DNA of 64,000 nt from an uncultured Mollicutes bacterium (GCA_900548675.1 URLJ01000003.1:1-64000), one strand, 5' to 3'; positions 26,309 to 35,287 are shown, counted from the stretch's first letter. A program made the numbers and translations. The notes: generated by a model not told the origin, from the letters alone.

Positions 26309-26328
26309 AAAAAACGAGTTAAAAAAAG

Positions 26329-26356
26329 AAAAAAAGTCCCATTTGGGACTTTTTTT
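26329..26356. terminator. Intrinsic terminator after dnaN
   Basis: AGTCCC/GGGACT with loop ATTT, flanked by As and seven Ts; works in both directions and separates dnaN from the converging parA-like gene. Confidence 0.9.
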
Positions 26357-26375
26357 GCTATAAATTGCTAAAAAA

Positions 26376-27161
26376 CTATAAATTTAGACTATCATAGATG
26401 GCTTTTAGCTCATTTTTAACGGCGATACGGTTCTTTTCGTGGAATTTGTTATCTAATTTCTCGTCATCAAAGAGTGAAAGTCCTATTTCTTGGCAATTTT
26501 TAATCTCTGCACGATCTGCTACAGGAGTAGTCACGATAGCCTTTGGAGTGTACTCTTCAACCTGTTTTTTAAGTAGTTTTAAAGCGCTTTTTGGAGCAAG
26601 CTTTACAGGATGGTATCCAGTAGGAATTATGTGGCTAATCTTGTCCAAATTTATGTCAGAATCAACAAAATATTGAATTGTGTTTAAATATCCGTCTAAA
26701 CCGAGCGTATCAAGCCCTACTACCAAAAGTATATTGTCACTGATATCCAGCAAAATTTCACTCAAACGACTACTTGAAGGTGGAAAATCGATGAAAATAT
26801 AGTCAAAAAAGCGGGTAAAATTGGCTATTGTATCGCGTAAACGTCTTTCTTCAGCCCTTTTTAGTGTCAAATTCATCGAAAGTGTGTTTGTATTTAAGGT
26901 TTTAATGATATACATATTTATTCTTGCTTCACAAACGATATCTTGGGGTTCACATTTACCCGCTAAAAGGAATTCGAAGAAATTATCAGGTGAATCTGTT
27001 ACAAAGTCACCTTTACCGAAAATTCTAAAAATACTATTTTGGTCATCGGCACTTATAATTAATACTTTCTTTCCTTGAGTTGCATAATAATGTGCTAAGT
27101 ATCCTAAGAAAGTTGTTTTGCCGACACCACCTTTTTTACAGAATGATGAAATAATAGGCAT
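26376..27161 (-). CDS. ParA/Soj-family partition ATPase
   Basis: The 261-aa ATPase has the deviant Walker A KKGGVGKTT (residues 9-17), the ADDQNS segment equivalent to DxDPQxN (near 39-44) and switch segment FIDFPPSSS (near 125). These define the ParA/MinD superfamily; the lack of an N-terminal DNA-binding extension fits the small ParA forms (Soj or plasmid type Ib). It starts 1 bp after the stop of the ribbon-helix-helix gene upstream. No ParB gene follows. It probably moves origin DNA, bound by its partner, along the nucleoid. Confidence 0.88.
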   Translation of the reverse strand: MPIISSFCKKGGVGKTTFLGYLAHYYATQGKKVLIISADDQNSIFRIFGKGDFVTDSPDNFFEFLLAGKCEPQDIVCEARINMYIIKTLNTNTLSMNLTLKRAEERRLRDTIANFTRFFDYIFIDFPPSSSRLSEILLDISDNILLVVGLDTLGLDGYLNTIQYFVDSDINLDKISHIIPTGYHPVKLAPKSALKLLKKQVEEYTPKAIVTTPVADRAEIKNCQEIGLSLFDDEKLDNKFHEKNRIAVKNELKAIYDSLNL

Positions 27162-27162
27162 A

Positions 27163-27504
27163 CTACTTTACTCCTTCTCTTGCTAATTTCTCTCTACAAG
27201 CCTCTTCAACAAATGTTTTAAATAAAATTCCACGTTTTGCGCATTCAATTCTAATTTTTCTACGTAAGTTTTGATCCATTGTAGAAGTGTATTTGTCACG
27301 GGAATTTGTTTGCGGCGCACTGTATGAAGTTTTTTGTGCTTGTCTTTGTGGTTTTTGTGGAACATAACGTTCAATTTGAGGTTGATATGTTTCAATTTCC
27401 TCTTCTTCGTACTCTTCAACCGGTTCTTCAACAATTTCAATCTTTTTTTCTTTTGGCTCTCCCATTTTTAACGGAGAAGCAAAGGGATTAGTTCTTTTTT
27501 GCAT
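27163..27504 (-). CDS. Ribbon-helix-helix DNA-binding protein, candidate centromere-binding partner of ParA
   Basis: A 113-aa protein. Residues 1-65 are a disordered, acidic then Gln/Pro-rich tail. Residues about 68-113 read as a ribbon-helix-helix fold: strand DKYTSTMD, helix QNLRRKIRIECAKRG, helix LFKTFVEEACREKLAR. A disordered N-terminal tail plus ribbon-helix-helix next to a ParA is the plan of ParG/omega partition partners, where the tail stimulates the ATPase. The ATG at 27504 has AGGAG eight bases upstream; the GTG three codons earlier lacks a site. First gene of the pair. Confidence 0.8.
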   Translation of the reverse strand: MQKRTNPFASPLKMGEPKEKKIEIVEEPVEEYEEEEIETYQPQIERYVPQKPQRQAQKTSYSAPQTNSRDKYTSTMDQNLRRKIRIECAKRGILFKTFVEEACREKLAREGVK

Positions 27505-27533
27505 TTTTATCACTCCTTTTTTTGATCGTTAAC

Positions 27534-27562
27534 ATTATATCACAACTAAGAATTGAATTCAA
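27534..27562 (-). promoter_or_regulatory. Promoter and possible operator of the parA-like operon
   Basis: On the minus strand TTGAAT, 17-bp spacer, TATAAT. The -35 box lies in a perfect palindrome TTGAATTCAA (27553-27562), a plausible site for autorepression by the ribbon-helix-helix protein. Confidence 0.7.
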
Positions 27563-28849
27563 CATTTTAGCATTATTTATTTTTTTATGGCTATACATAA
27601 AAGCATAAGCAAAAAGTTTAACAAAACAAAAATAGAAGTTTAAACCAGAAAAATTCAAGATTAAACGAAAAATGCACTTTAAAATTGCATTACAAACGAA
27701 AAATAAGGCTTAAAATTTCGCAAAATTTAAATTTTTTAAAAAAACTTGAAAAGTAATTCGTCCAAAAGCCGAAAAATTCAAAAAAAATCGGTTTTTTAGG
27801 ATTTTTAAATTTTTCAGAAAAAACCACAACCTCAAGAAAAATTATGTATAACCATACATACTTAAATGTGTAAAAATGATAATTTTCAATTACAGTGTTC
27901 CTCATTTTGCTACGAATCAAAAAACAAGAAAAAACACCAAAAACTTTTACCTTAAAAGTAATTTTCAAAGGCAGCCAGTAAAAATGCATTTAAATTAAAA
28001 GTAAAAATTAAAAAATAGGTTTTAATTTAAAACTAAAGTGGAAATACGTTTAAATTAAAAGTAAAAATCGACAACTTAGTTTTAATTTAAAAATAAAAAT
28101 AGTTAAAAATCAAAACTAATACATTTAAATTAAAAGTAACTTATGTCAAGTAAAAACATAACATACTTTTAATTTAAAAATATTTTTTGAAGAAATACTT
28201 TAAAACTAATGTAGAATGCGGCCTCTCTTCAAATGAAAAGTTTTAAATTTAAAGTATTTTTGAAGCATGAGGATTTTGTTTGCACCCAAACAATAAAAAA
28301 ATAAATGCTTAAATAATTAAAATATTAAAACTGCAATTAATGAAATAAGTAAATATGTGTATAAATAGATACATACTTTAAATAAATATTTAATTATTTT
28401 TTTATGTAAAACAATTTAAAAATAAAAAAATATTTATTTAATTATTTAAAATAATAAAAAAATAAATATTCTTGTAAATATAATAATAAAAAAGTAATTA
28501 ATTATTTATTCTTATACATATATAATAAATAGTTATAATATAAAAGTATTAAAAAAAATGACATTTTGGCATAAAAAAAGCTTTTTTGGAGGCTGAAAAA
28601 ATGAGAAAAATTGATTTTAAATTACAATTTTATTAAATGTATATATAATATAAGGAATATACATAAATACATAAAATTTTTGGTTAAAATTTGTTTAAAA
28701 TTTTGAAATGTCAAATTTACTATAGGAAATAATCAATTAGCAAAATTGTGATTTAAAAATGTCAAAATAACCCAAAAAAGAGCCAAAAAAAAGATCAAAA
28801 TTGATCTGCTAAAAAAAAGGTTAAATTGATGGCGAAAATGTCCGTTTTG
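27563..28849. other. 1.3-kb AT-rich non-coding region between the parA-like operon and yaaA
   Basis: No credible gene: the longer frames on both strands are low-complexity Phe/Lys/Asn/Ile translations without ribosome sites. The stretch contains AAACGAAAAAT twice (27664-27674, 27694-27704), the ordered repeat array at 27989-28256, a TTGTTTG/CAAACAA hairpin (28276-28293), and a long run of nearly pure A/T (28294-28560). An 11-codon frame with GGAGG lies at 28601-28636. Position beside dnaN and next to a ParA-type pair suggests a centromere or origin accessory role. Confidence 0.7.
27989..28256. repeat. Iterated inverted-repeat array, candidate centromere (parS/parC-like)
   Basis: The core TTTAAATTAAAAGT occurs at 27989, 28049 and 28124. 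Each copy is followed by an inverted copy (TTTTAATTTAAA near 28021, 28081 and 28167). Direct-to-inverted distance is about 30, 30 and 41 bp, and the first two units are spaced exactly 60 bp. A degenerate palindromic copy TTTTAAATTTAAAGT lies at 28241. Ribbon-helix-helix partition proteins bind such iterated short sites. Confidence 0.7.
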
Positions 28850-28858
28850 TGGTATAAT
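28850..28858 (+). promoter_or_regulatory. Extended -10 promoter of yaaA-recF-gyrB-gyrA operon
   Basis: TGG-TATAAT (TG at 28850-28851) lies 25 bp before the yaaA start. No clear -35 box at normal spacing. Confidence 0.6.
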
Positions 28859-28882
28859 ATCATTAGTAAAGGAGGGGGCAAG

Positions 28883-29104
28883 ATGAAGCATGTTGAAATC
28901 TCTTCTGAATACATCACTATAGGCCAATTATTGAAGTATATTGGAATAGTAGTTAATGGTGGTGAAATTAAGGAATTTTTGATAAACAACGATGTTTTTT
29001 TGAACAATATCCTCGTTAAAGAACGTGGAAAAAAGGTTTATCCCGGTTCTGTAGTGACAGTTTTGGGAAAAACTTTCCTTGTCAAAGGTAAAAATGTGGA
29101 TTAA
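28883..29104 (+). CDS. yaaA: S4 domain protein YaaA
   Basis: The 73-aa protein is one S4 RNA-binding domain (ITIGQLLKYIGIVVNGGEIK, then FLNNILVKERGKKVYPGSVV). In Bacilli it lies between dnaN and recF and is linked to ribosome assembly. The ATG at 28883 follows AAAGGAGGGG, so the longer open frame from 28826 is not used. Its stop overlaps the recF start by 11 bp. Confidence 0.93.
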   Translation: MKHVEISSEYITIGQLLKYIGIVVNGGEIKEFLINNDVFLNNILVKERGKKVYPGSVVTVLGKTFLVKGKNVD

Positions 29105-30170
29105 AGAACTTACTTTAAGTAATTTTAGATGCTATGATAGTTTAAAAATGGAATTTGCCCCTGGTATTAACATACTGTATGGAAATAACGCGTTAGGCAA
29201 AACAAGCATATTAGAAGCTGTCCATATTCTTGGTTTAACCAAATCTAATCGTACAAATGATGATTCTGTCATCTGTAAAAATAATGGAACAAATTACGGC
29301 ATAAAAGGGGTTCTTTTTGATCAAAATACAAAAAAAAGTGTAATACTTTTATATTCAAACAAAATTAAGAAAATTAAATACAATAACAATGTGCTTAATA
29401 CTTTGTCAGAATTCATTGGAATGGTGCCTGTAATTGCCTATTCACCAGGTGAATTCGTAATGTTTGGCGGTGCACCAGCGCAAAGAAGAAAATTCTTTGA
29501 TATGATACTATGTCAATTATCTAGATATTACTTGAAAACTTTATCTGAATATAAAAGGATAATTAAAGAACGCAATATAGTTTTAAAGGAATTACAATTG
29601 AAGCCTCAAAATGGTAATCGTGATTTGTTGGAGGTTCTAACCAAACAAATGGTTGATAAGGGACTTAGATTGATGGCTGTTAGGAAAAAGACCATATCCA
29701 AAATTTCAGAGAGAGCTTCCAATATACATTTTAAAATGTCTTATAAGGAAAAATTGTCTATAATATATAAACCTTCCATGGAACCTGAAACATATGAAAA
29801 AAAGGCTTTTTCGTGTTTGGATGAAGAGATAGCTAAAGGAACTACTATGTATGGCCCTGGTAAAGATGACTATATTTTTATTATAAATAATAAAAATATA
29901 GGTGAATATGGATCGCAGGGACAACAAAAAAGTGCCCTATTGAGTATTAAAATTTCTTTGGTTGATTTAATTTACGAAGTTAAAAAGACTTATCCGATTG
30001 TCCTTTTGGATGATGTGTTTGGAGAATTGGATAAAGAACGGCAAAACAATTTGTTACAAGTGTTAAGAAAAGAAGTCCAAACAATAGTAACTACAGCTAC
30101 TATTGCGGACCTTGATGGTAGAATAATGAAAAGAGCAAAAGTTATTAACTTAGCAGAAAGGAGAGCATAA
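29094..30170 (+). CDS. recF: DNA replication and repair protein RecF
   Basis: RecF is an SMC-like ATPase that directs RecOR to gaps. The 358-aa protein has Walker A GNNALGKTS (about residues 30-38), signature GSQGQQKSALLSIKISLV and Walker B IVLLDDVFGELDKERQ. The ATG at 29094 (MWIKELTLSNFRCYD) fits the family N-terminus and has AAAGG five bases upstream; it overlaps yaaA. Its TAA overlaps the gyrB ATG by one base. Confidence 0.96.
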   Translation: MWIKELTLSNFRCYDSLKMEFAPGINILYGNNALGKTSILEAVHILGLTKSNRTNDDSVICKNNGTNYGIKGVLFDQNTKKSVILLYSNKIKKIKYNNNVLNTLSEFIGMVPVIAYSPGEFVMFGGAPAQRRKFFDMILCQLSRYYLKTLSEYKRIIKERNIVLKELQLKPQNGNRDLLEVLTKQMVDKGLRLMAVRKKTISKISERASNIHFKMSYKEKLSIIYKPSMEPETYEKKAFSCLDEEIAKGTTMYGPGKDDYIFIINNKNIGEYGSQGQQKSALLSIKISLVDLIYEVKKTYPIVLLDDVFGELDKERQNNLLQVLRKEVQTIVTTATIADLDGRIMKRAKVINLAERRA

Positions 30171-32098
30171 TGGTGGATGATGAAAGATTAGAACAAGAAC
30201 AAAGTTCCTATGATTCAAGTAGTATTCAGGTATTGGAAGGCTTGGAAGCTGTAAGAAAAAGACCTGGTATGTACATCGGTTCAACTGGTCCTCGAGGATT
30301 GCACCACTTAGTTTGGGAAATAGTAGATAATTCAATAGATGAAGCTTTGGCAGGATATTGTACAGAGATTAATGTGGAAATCTTTGGGGATAACTTAATA
30401 AAAGTTGAGGATAATGGTCGTGGTATGCCAGTTGACATTCATCCAAAGACAAAGGTTTCTGCCACTGAAACTATTTTTACAGTTTTACATGCAGGCGGTA
30501 AGTTTGATAGCAAGAGTTATAAAGTATCAGGAGGTCTACATGGTGTAGGTGCCTCAGTAGTTAATGCATTAAGTGAATGGCTAGAAGTATTTGTGGCTAG
30601 AAAAGGTAAATTGTACTATCAAAAGTTCACTAGAGGTAAAAGAGTAGAGCCTTTAAAGGTGATTGGGGATGCTGAACATACTGGTACAACTGTCATCTTT
30701 AAACCTGATGCTGAAATTTTTAGAGAAACAACCGCTTTTGATTACGAAATTTTAAGACAAAGAATACAACAATTAGCATTCTTGAATAAAGGATTAAAAC
30801 TTAACATAAAAGATTCACGTAATCCCGAAACAATCAAAAGCGCTAAATACTGCTATGATGGTGGTATCATGGAATATGTTAAGTTTTTGAATAAATCAAA
30901 AACTCCTATTAATCCTGATATCGTAGATTTAAGCGAAACAATTGAGGGAGTACAAGTTGAAATTGCTTTTCAATATACTGAAGATTATTCCTCTAATATT
31001 TATTCATTCGTTAATAATATCCACACTCAAGAAGGTGGAACACACGAAGAGGGATTTAGAACAAGTTTGACAAGAATATTGAATGCGTATGCAAAAAATG
31101 CCAATATTTTCAAAAAAGATGAGAGTTTATCAGGAGATGATGTACGTGAAGGATTGACTGCGATCGTGTCATGTAAAATATCAGACCCACAATTTGAAGG
31201 TCAGACTAAAACTAAATTAGGTAATACGGAAGTACGACGGATAGTTTCACAGATTATGAGTGATAAATTCGATGCATATTTAAAGGAAAATCCTAATAGC
31301 GCAAGAAATATCATTGAAAAAGCTGTACTTGCTCTTAGAGCAAGAGCGGCTGCAAAAAAAGCTAGAGATGCAACAAGACGTAAAAATCCATTAGATTCAC
31401 TTGGCTTCGCATCAAAACTTGCAGACTGTCGTAGTAAAGATCCTGTAATTAGCGAAATGTATATTGTCGAAGGTGATTCGGCCGGTGGATCTGCTAAACA
31501 AGGTAGAGAAAGTTTTTATCAGGCTATTTTACCTCTACGCGGAAAAGTATTAAATGTAGAAAAAGCAAGAGTGGATAGAATTTTAAGTAATAAAGAAATA
31601 ATATCTATGATCCAAGCTATTGGAACTGGCATTCAAGATGACTTCGATATAACTAAAGCAAGATATCATAAAGTTGTAATAATGACTGATGCCGACGTTG
31701 ATGGAGCTCATATTAGAACTTTATTATTGACCTTTTTTTACCGCTATATGCGACCTTTGATAGAGGAGGGCTATGTTTATATAGCTCAACCCCCATTATT
31801 CAAAATTGCGCAAAATAAGCGGGTAGAATACGCATATAGTGATGAAGAACTAGAAGAAAAACTAAAAGATTTTGGCTCAAAGCCAAATATTCAACGATAT
31901 AAAGGTTTAGGTGAGATGAATCCTAAGCAATTATTTGATACAACAATGAATCCAAAATATCGTACTCTAATTAGAGTAACATTAGAAGATAGTATTGAGG
32001 CAGACCGTATTTTTAGTACTTTGATGGGGGATGATGTAGAACCTCGTCGAGAGTTTATTGAGGAAAATGCTGTTTATGTTCAAAATTTAGACGTTTAG
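30170..32098 (+). CDS. gyrB: DNA gyrase subunit B
   Basis: GyrB supplies the ATPase of gyrase, which introduces negative supercoils. The 642-aa protein shows GHKL motifs EIVDNSIDEA, VEDNGRGMPVD and GGLHGVGASVVNAL. The Toprim motifs are EGDSAGGSAKQGR and DADVDGAHIRTL, and the tail motif is QRYKGLGEMNP. Start ATG overlaps the recF stop (TAATG), with AAAGGAGAG upstream. It is followed after 10 bp by gyrA. Confidence 0.98.
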   Translation: MVDDERLEQEQSSYDSSSIQVLEGLEAVRKRPGMYIGSTGPRGLHHLVWEIVDNSIDEALAGYCTEINVEIFGDNLIKVEDNGRGMPVDIHPKTKVSATETIFTVLHAGGKFDSKSYKVSGGLHGVGASVVNALSEWLEVFVARKGKLYYQKFTRGKRVEPLKVIGDAEHTGTTVIFKPDAEIFRETTAFDYEILRQRIQQLAFLNKGLKLNIKDSRNPETIKSAKYCYDGGIMEYVKFLNKSKTPINPDIVDLSETIEGVQVEIAFQYTEDYSSNIYSFVNNIHTQEGGTHEEGFRTSLTRILNAYAKNANIFKKDESLSGDDVREGLTAIVSCKISDPQFEGQTKTKLGNTEVRRIVSQIMSDKFDAYLKENPNSARNIIEKAVLALRARAAAKKARDATRRKNPLDSLGFASKLADCRSKDPVISEMYIVEGDSAGGSAKQGRESFYQAILPLRGKVLNVEKARVDRILSNKEIISMIQAIGTGIQDDFDITKARYHKVVIMTDADVDGAHIRTLLLTFFYRYMRPLIEEGYVYIAQPPLFKIAQNKRVEYAYSDEELEEKLKDFGSKPNIQRYKGLGEMNPKQLFDTTMNPKYRTLIRVTLEDSIEADRIFSTLMGDDVEPRREFIEENAVYVQNLDV

Positions 32099-32108
32099 GA
32101 GGTAAAGT

Positions 32109-34760
32109 ATGGCTGACGATATTAAAGATAATGAAAACTTAGAAGAAGAACCTCTTGAAAACGAAAATGATGAAGAAATAGTTGATCAAACAGGCGGAAT
32201 AATAACTGTTGACTTAAATCATGAAATGAAAAACTCATTCTTGAGTTATGCAATGAGTGTAATTGTGTCGAGAGCACTACCAGATGTTCGCGATGGTATG
32301 AAACCTGTTCATCGTCGTATTTTGTACGCGATGAATGAACTTGGAGTTTATAGCGATAAACCACACAAAAAATCTGCCCGTATTGTCGGTGACGTAATAG
32401 GTAAGTACCACCCTCATGGAGATACAGCCGTTTATGAAGCTATGGTAAGAATGGCCCAAGATTTCAGTTATCGTTATCCTTTAGTAGATGGACATGGTAA
32501 TTTTGGCTCAATCGATGGTGATGGGGCAGCTGCAATGCGTTATACAGAAGCAAGAATGTCCAAATTAACCAATGAATTATTACGTGATTTAGATAAAAAT
32601 ACTGTGGATTTTCAAGATAACTATGATGGTTCAGAAAAAGAACCAGTAGTTTTGCCGGCCCATTATCCTAATATTTTAGTAAATGGAGCGACAGGTATAG
32701 CAGTAGGTATGGCAACAAACATACCAACGCATAATTTAGGTGAAGTAATTGATGGTACACTTGCCTATATTAAGAATCCTGATATGAGTGTTGAAGATTT
32801 AATGACTTATATTCCTGCACCAGACTTTCCTACTGGTGGGATAATAATGGATTTAGCTCAAGTAAAAAAAGCTTATCTTACAGGAATGGGCACTATCACA
32901 ATTAGAGCTAAAACTCAAACTTTGAAACTTTCTAATAATAAACAAGAAATTATTGTTACGGAAATACCATATCAAGTTAACAAAACTAAGTTAATAGAAC
33001 GAATAGCTGAAATAGCAACAGAAAAAATCATTGAAGGTGTTACTGATTTACGTGACGAATCTACACACAAAGGTATGAAAATAGTCATAGAGCTTAGAAA
33101 AGATGCAAATGTTGGTGTCGTATTGAATAATTTGTATAAGCACACACAAATGCAAATAACTTATGGTATCAACATGATAGCCTTAGATCATGGACAACCA
33201 CGTGTTTTCAACCTTAAACAAATAATAGATTGTTATGTTGAACATCAAATAGAAGTAATAACAAGAAGAACTCTTTTTGATTTAGAAAAGGCTAAAGCGA
33301 GACTTCATATTGTCGAAGGACTATTAATAGCTTTAGCTAGTATTGATGAAGTTGTATATGTTATTAAAAATTCGCCTTCTCCTGAAGCTGCTTCAAACAA
33401 ATTAATAGAAAAATTTCTACTTACTCAAATACAAGCTAAAGCTATATTAGATATGCGCTTACAAACTTTAACTGGCCTACAAGTAGAGAAACTTCAAACT
33501 GAAAAATTAGAACTAGAAAACAAAGTAGCTGAATTGGAAGAAATACTTTCTAATCATGATAAAAAAATGGCGATTATCTATAATGAATTATCAGAAATTA
33601 AACGTAAGTATAATGATCCAAGAAGAAGTATGATAGATTATAGCCAAGATTTAGAAGTGAATGATGAAGATTTAATACCTGTAGATGATGTAATAATAAC
33701 TATTACAAATAAAGGTTATACTAAGAGAATGAATATTGACACTTATCGTGCTCAAAGAAGAGGTGGTAAAGGGGTCACTGGAACCAAAATGCAAGGAGAT
33801 GACTTTGTTGAAAGAGTAATCTACACATCAAGCCATGATAATTTGTTGTATTTTACTAATTTTGGTAAAGTTTATACTCTAAAAGCCTTCCAAGTTCCTT
33901 CTGCAAGTAGAATTTCTAAAGGCTTACCACTTGTTAATTTATTGCCATTTGAAGAAGGGGAAACGTTGGCGGCTGTTATTAATGTGGAAACAGTAGAACA
34001 ACCAGGAAAATATTTAATTTTTGCGACCAAAAATGGTATAATTAAAAAAACAGAGATAACGCAATATCGAAATATTAGAAGTACAGGTATAAGAGCAATT
34101 ATTTTAAATGATGGGGATGAACTGATGGAAGTTGCCTTAACAGATGGTACAAAAGATATAATTTTGGGTGCATCTAATGGTAAAGCTAATCGCTTTAGCG
34201 AAGAATTGGTTAGACCTACAAATCGTGCTGCAAGTGGAGTTAAAGGAATTAAAGTAGCTGAAGGCGAGCATTTAATAGGAATGGCTGTAGTTAAAGATGA
34301 AAGTGATGAAATAATTATCCTAACTTCTAATGGTTATGGCAAAAGAACGAGCGTTGAGGCATTTAAGGTAAAAGGAAGAAACGGTAAAGGAGTTAAATTC
34401 ATGAATTTGACTGCGAAAAATGGTATACCTACATGTCTGCACGCAGTTACTGGTGATGACGATTTGATCATTATAACTGATAAAGGAACCGTTATTAGAA
34501 CCCATCTTGATCAAATTTCAACGATAGGCCGCGACACACAAGGTGTTAAAATTATTACCCTTAATGAAGGACACACAGTGGCTTCGATAGCCGTTGTTCC
34601 GAGAAGTGATGATAATGATAATGCAGATGATGATTATGAAGATGATCAAGATGATTATGTAAACACAGAAGGAGTTCATATGATTCCCGAAGGCATAGAA
34701 AAAGTTAGCGATGATTACGATTATAATGATTCTGAAGATGAAGATAGTGAAGATATTTAA
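32109..34760 (+). CDS. gyrA: DNA gyrase subunit A
   Basis: GyrA cuts and reseals DNA through Tyr145 (AAMRYTEARMSK). The GyrA box AQRRGGKGV (near residue 545) marks the wrapping C-terminal beta-pinwheel, so this is gyrase and not topoisomerase IV. An acidic 30-residue N-terminal extension and a 50-residue very acidic C-terminal tail (DDNDNADDDYEDDQDD) are present. In the quinolone-binding region (HPHGDTAVYEAMVRMAQ) Thr106 and Glu110 stand at the positions of E. coli Ser83 and Asp87. The gene has GGAGGT before its start and ends at a terminator. Confidence 0.98.
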   Translation: MADDIKDNENLEEEPLENENDEEIVDQTGGIITVDLNHEMKNSFLSYAMSVIVSRALPDVRDGMKPVHRRILYAMNELGVYSDKPHKKSARIVGDVIGKYHPHGDTAVYEAMVRMAQDFSYRYPLVDGHGNFGSIDGDGAAAMRYTEARMSKLTNELLRDLDKNTVDFQDNYDGSEKEPVVLPAHYPNILVNGATGIAVGMATNIPTHNLGEVIDGTLAYIKNPDMSVEDLMTYIPAPDFPTGGIIMDLAQVKKAYLTGMGTITIRAKTQTLKLSNNKQEIIVTEIPYQVNKTKLIERIAEIATEKIIEGVTDLRDESTHKGMKIVIELRKDANVGVVLNNLYKHTQMQITYGINMIALDHGQPRVFNLKQIIDCYVEHQIEVITRRTLFDLEKAKARLHIVEGLLIALASIDEVVYVIKNSPSPEAASNKLIEKFLLTQIQAKAILDMRLQTLTGLQVEKLQTEKLELENKVAELEEILSNHDKKMAIIYNELSEIKRKYNDPRRSMIDYSQDLEVNDEDLIPVDDVIITITNKGYTKRMNIDTYRAQRRGGKGVTGTKMQGDDFVERVIYTSSHDNLLYFTNFGKVYTLKAFQVPSASRISKGLPLVNLLPFEEGETLAAVINVETVEQPGKYLIFATKNGIIKKTEITQYRNIRSTGIRAIILNDGDELMEVALTDGTKDIILGASNGKANRFSEELVRPTNRAASGVKGIKVAEGEHLIGMAVVKDESDEIIILTSNGYGKRTSVEAFKVKGRNGKGVKFMNLTAKNGIPTCLHAVTGDDDLIIITDKGTVIRTHLDQISTIGRDTQGVKIITLNEGHTVASIAVVPRSDDNDNADDDYEDDQDDYVNTEGVHMIPEGIEKVSDDYDYNDSEDEDSEDI

Positions 34761-34773
34761 TAAAATATAAATG

Positions 34774-34815
34774 AAAAAGATTTAAAGTCTTGAATGACAG
34801 GCTTTAAATCTTTTT
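34774..34815 (+). terminator. Intrinsic terminator after gyrA
   Basis: AAAGATTTAAAG and CTTTAAATCTTT form a 12-bp stem followed by five Ts, 15 bp past the gyrA stop. Confidence 0.88.
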
Positions 34816-34844
34816 GTATTATTTATGATATAATGGAGAAAAAA

Positions 34845-35203
34845 ATGAATATAGAATTTTATGATATGATATTTAAAAGAAAATCATTTCATCTTTTTAG
34901 AAATATAGGAAATGAAAAAATTACTTCTTGGGAAATTGAGAAAATAGAAAAAACATTTTATAATTTAAAACCTTTAGTAAATAATATAAAAACAAAAATA
35001 AAAATAACAAAAGATTTCGAAAAATGTAAAAGAGGTCAAGAGTATGTTATACTATTCTATTCAGAAAACAAAAAAACTATTTAGAAAACATTGGGTATCT
35101 TGGTGAGCAACTTGATTTATATTTAGTATCCCAAAATATAGATGCTTTGTGGTATGGTATGGCACAAGCAGAAGAAAAAATCTTACTGCTAGATATGAAT
35201 TAG
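34845..35203 (+). pseudogene. Frameshifted and truncated nitroreductase-family remnant
   Basis: The frame from ATG 34845 (MNIEFYDMIFKRKSFHLF, GGAGA upstream) stops at 35084. In the next frame the translation continues as YLENIGYLGEQLDLYLVSQN and DALWYGMAQAEEKILLLDMN, stopping at 35203. Joined, they resemble the N-terminal two thirds of FMN nitroreductases of the TM1586 type (family about 200-230 aa). One missing A in the seven-A run at 35070-35076 explains the shift. The C-terminal third is absent. A sequencing error at the homopolymer or transcriptional slippage is possible but would not restore the missing end. Confidence 0.65.
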
Positions 35204-35252
35204 ATAGAAGTATATAAATGTTATGATTAAAAATGAATAATTAGTATAAAAT

Positions 35253-35281
35253 TTGACAAAAGTAAGATAATATACTATAAT
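35253..35281 (+). promoter_or_regulatory. Sigma-A promoter of serS T-box transcript
   Basis: Perfect TTGACA, 17-bp spacer, perfect TATAAT. Confidence 0.9.
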
Positions 35282-35287
35282 CATATT

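Noticed and set aside
27690..27989. 99-codon frame on the minus strand in the AT-rich block
   Set aside because: Translation is low-complexity Phe/Lys/Ile, no ribosome site, no known motif; it reflects A-rich sequence on the plus strand.
28733..29007. Minus-strand frames of 64 and 70 codons near yaaA
   Set aside because: They overlap the yaaA gene and promoter, lack ribosome sites and show no family features.
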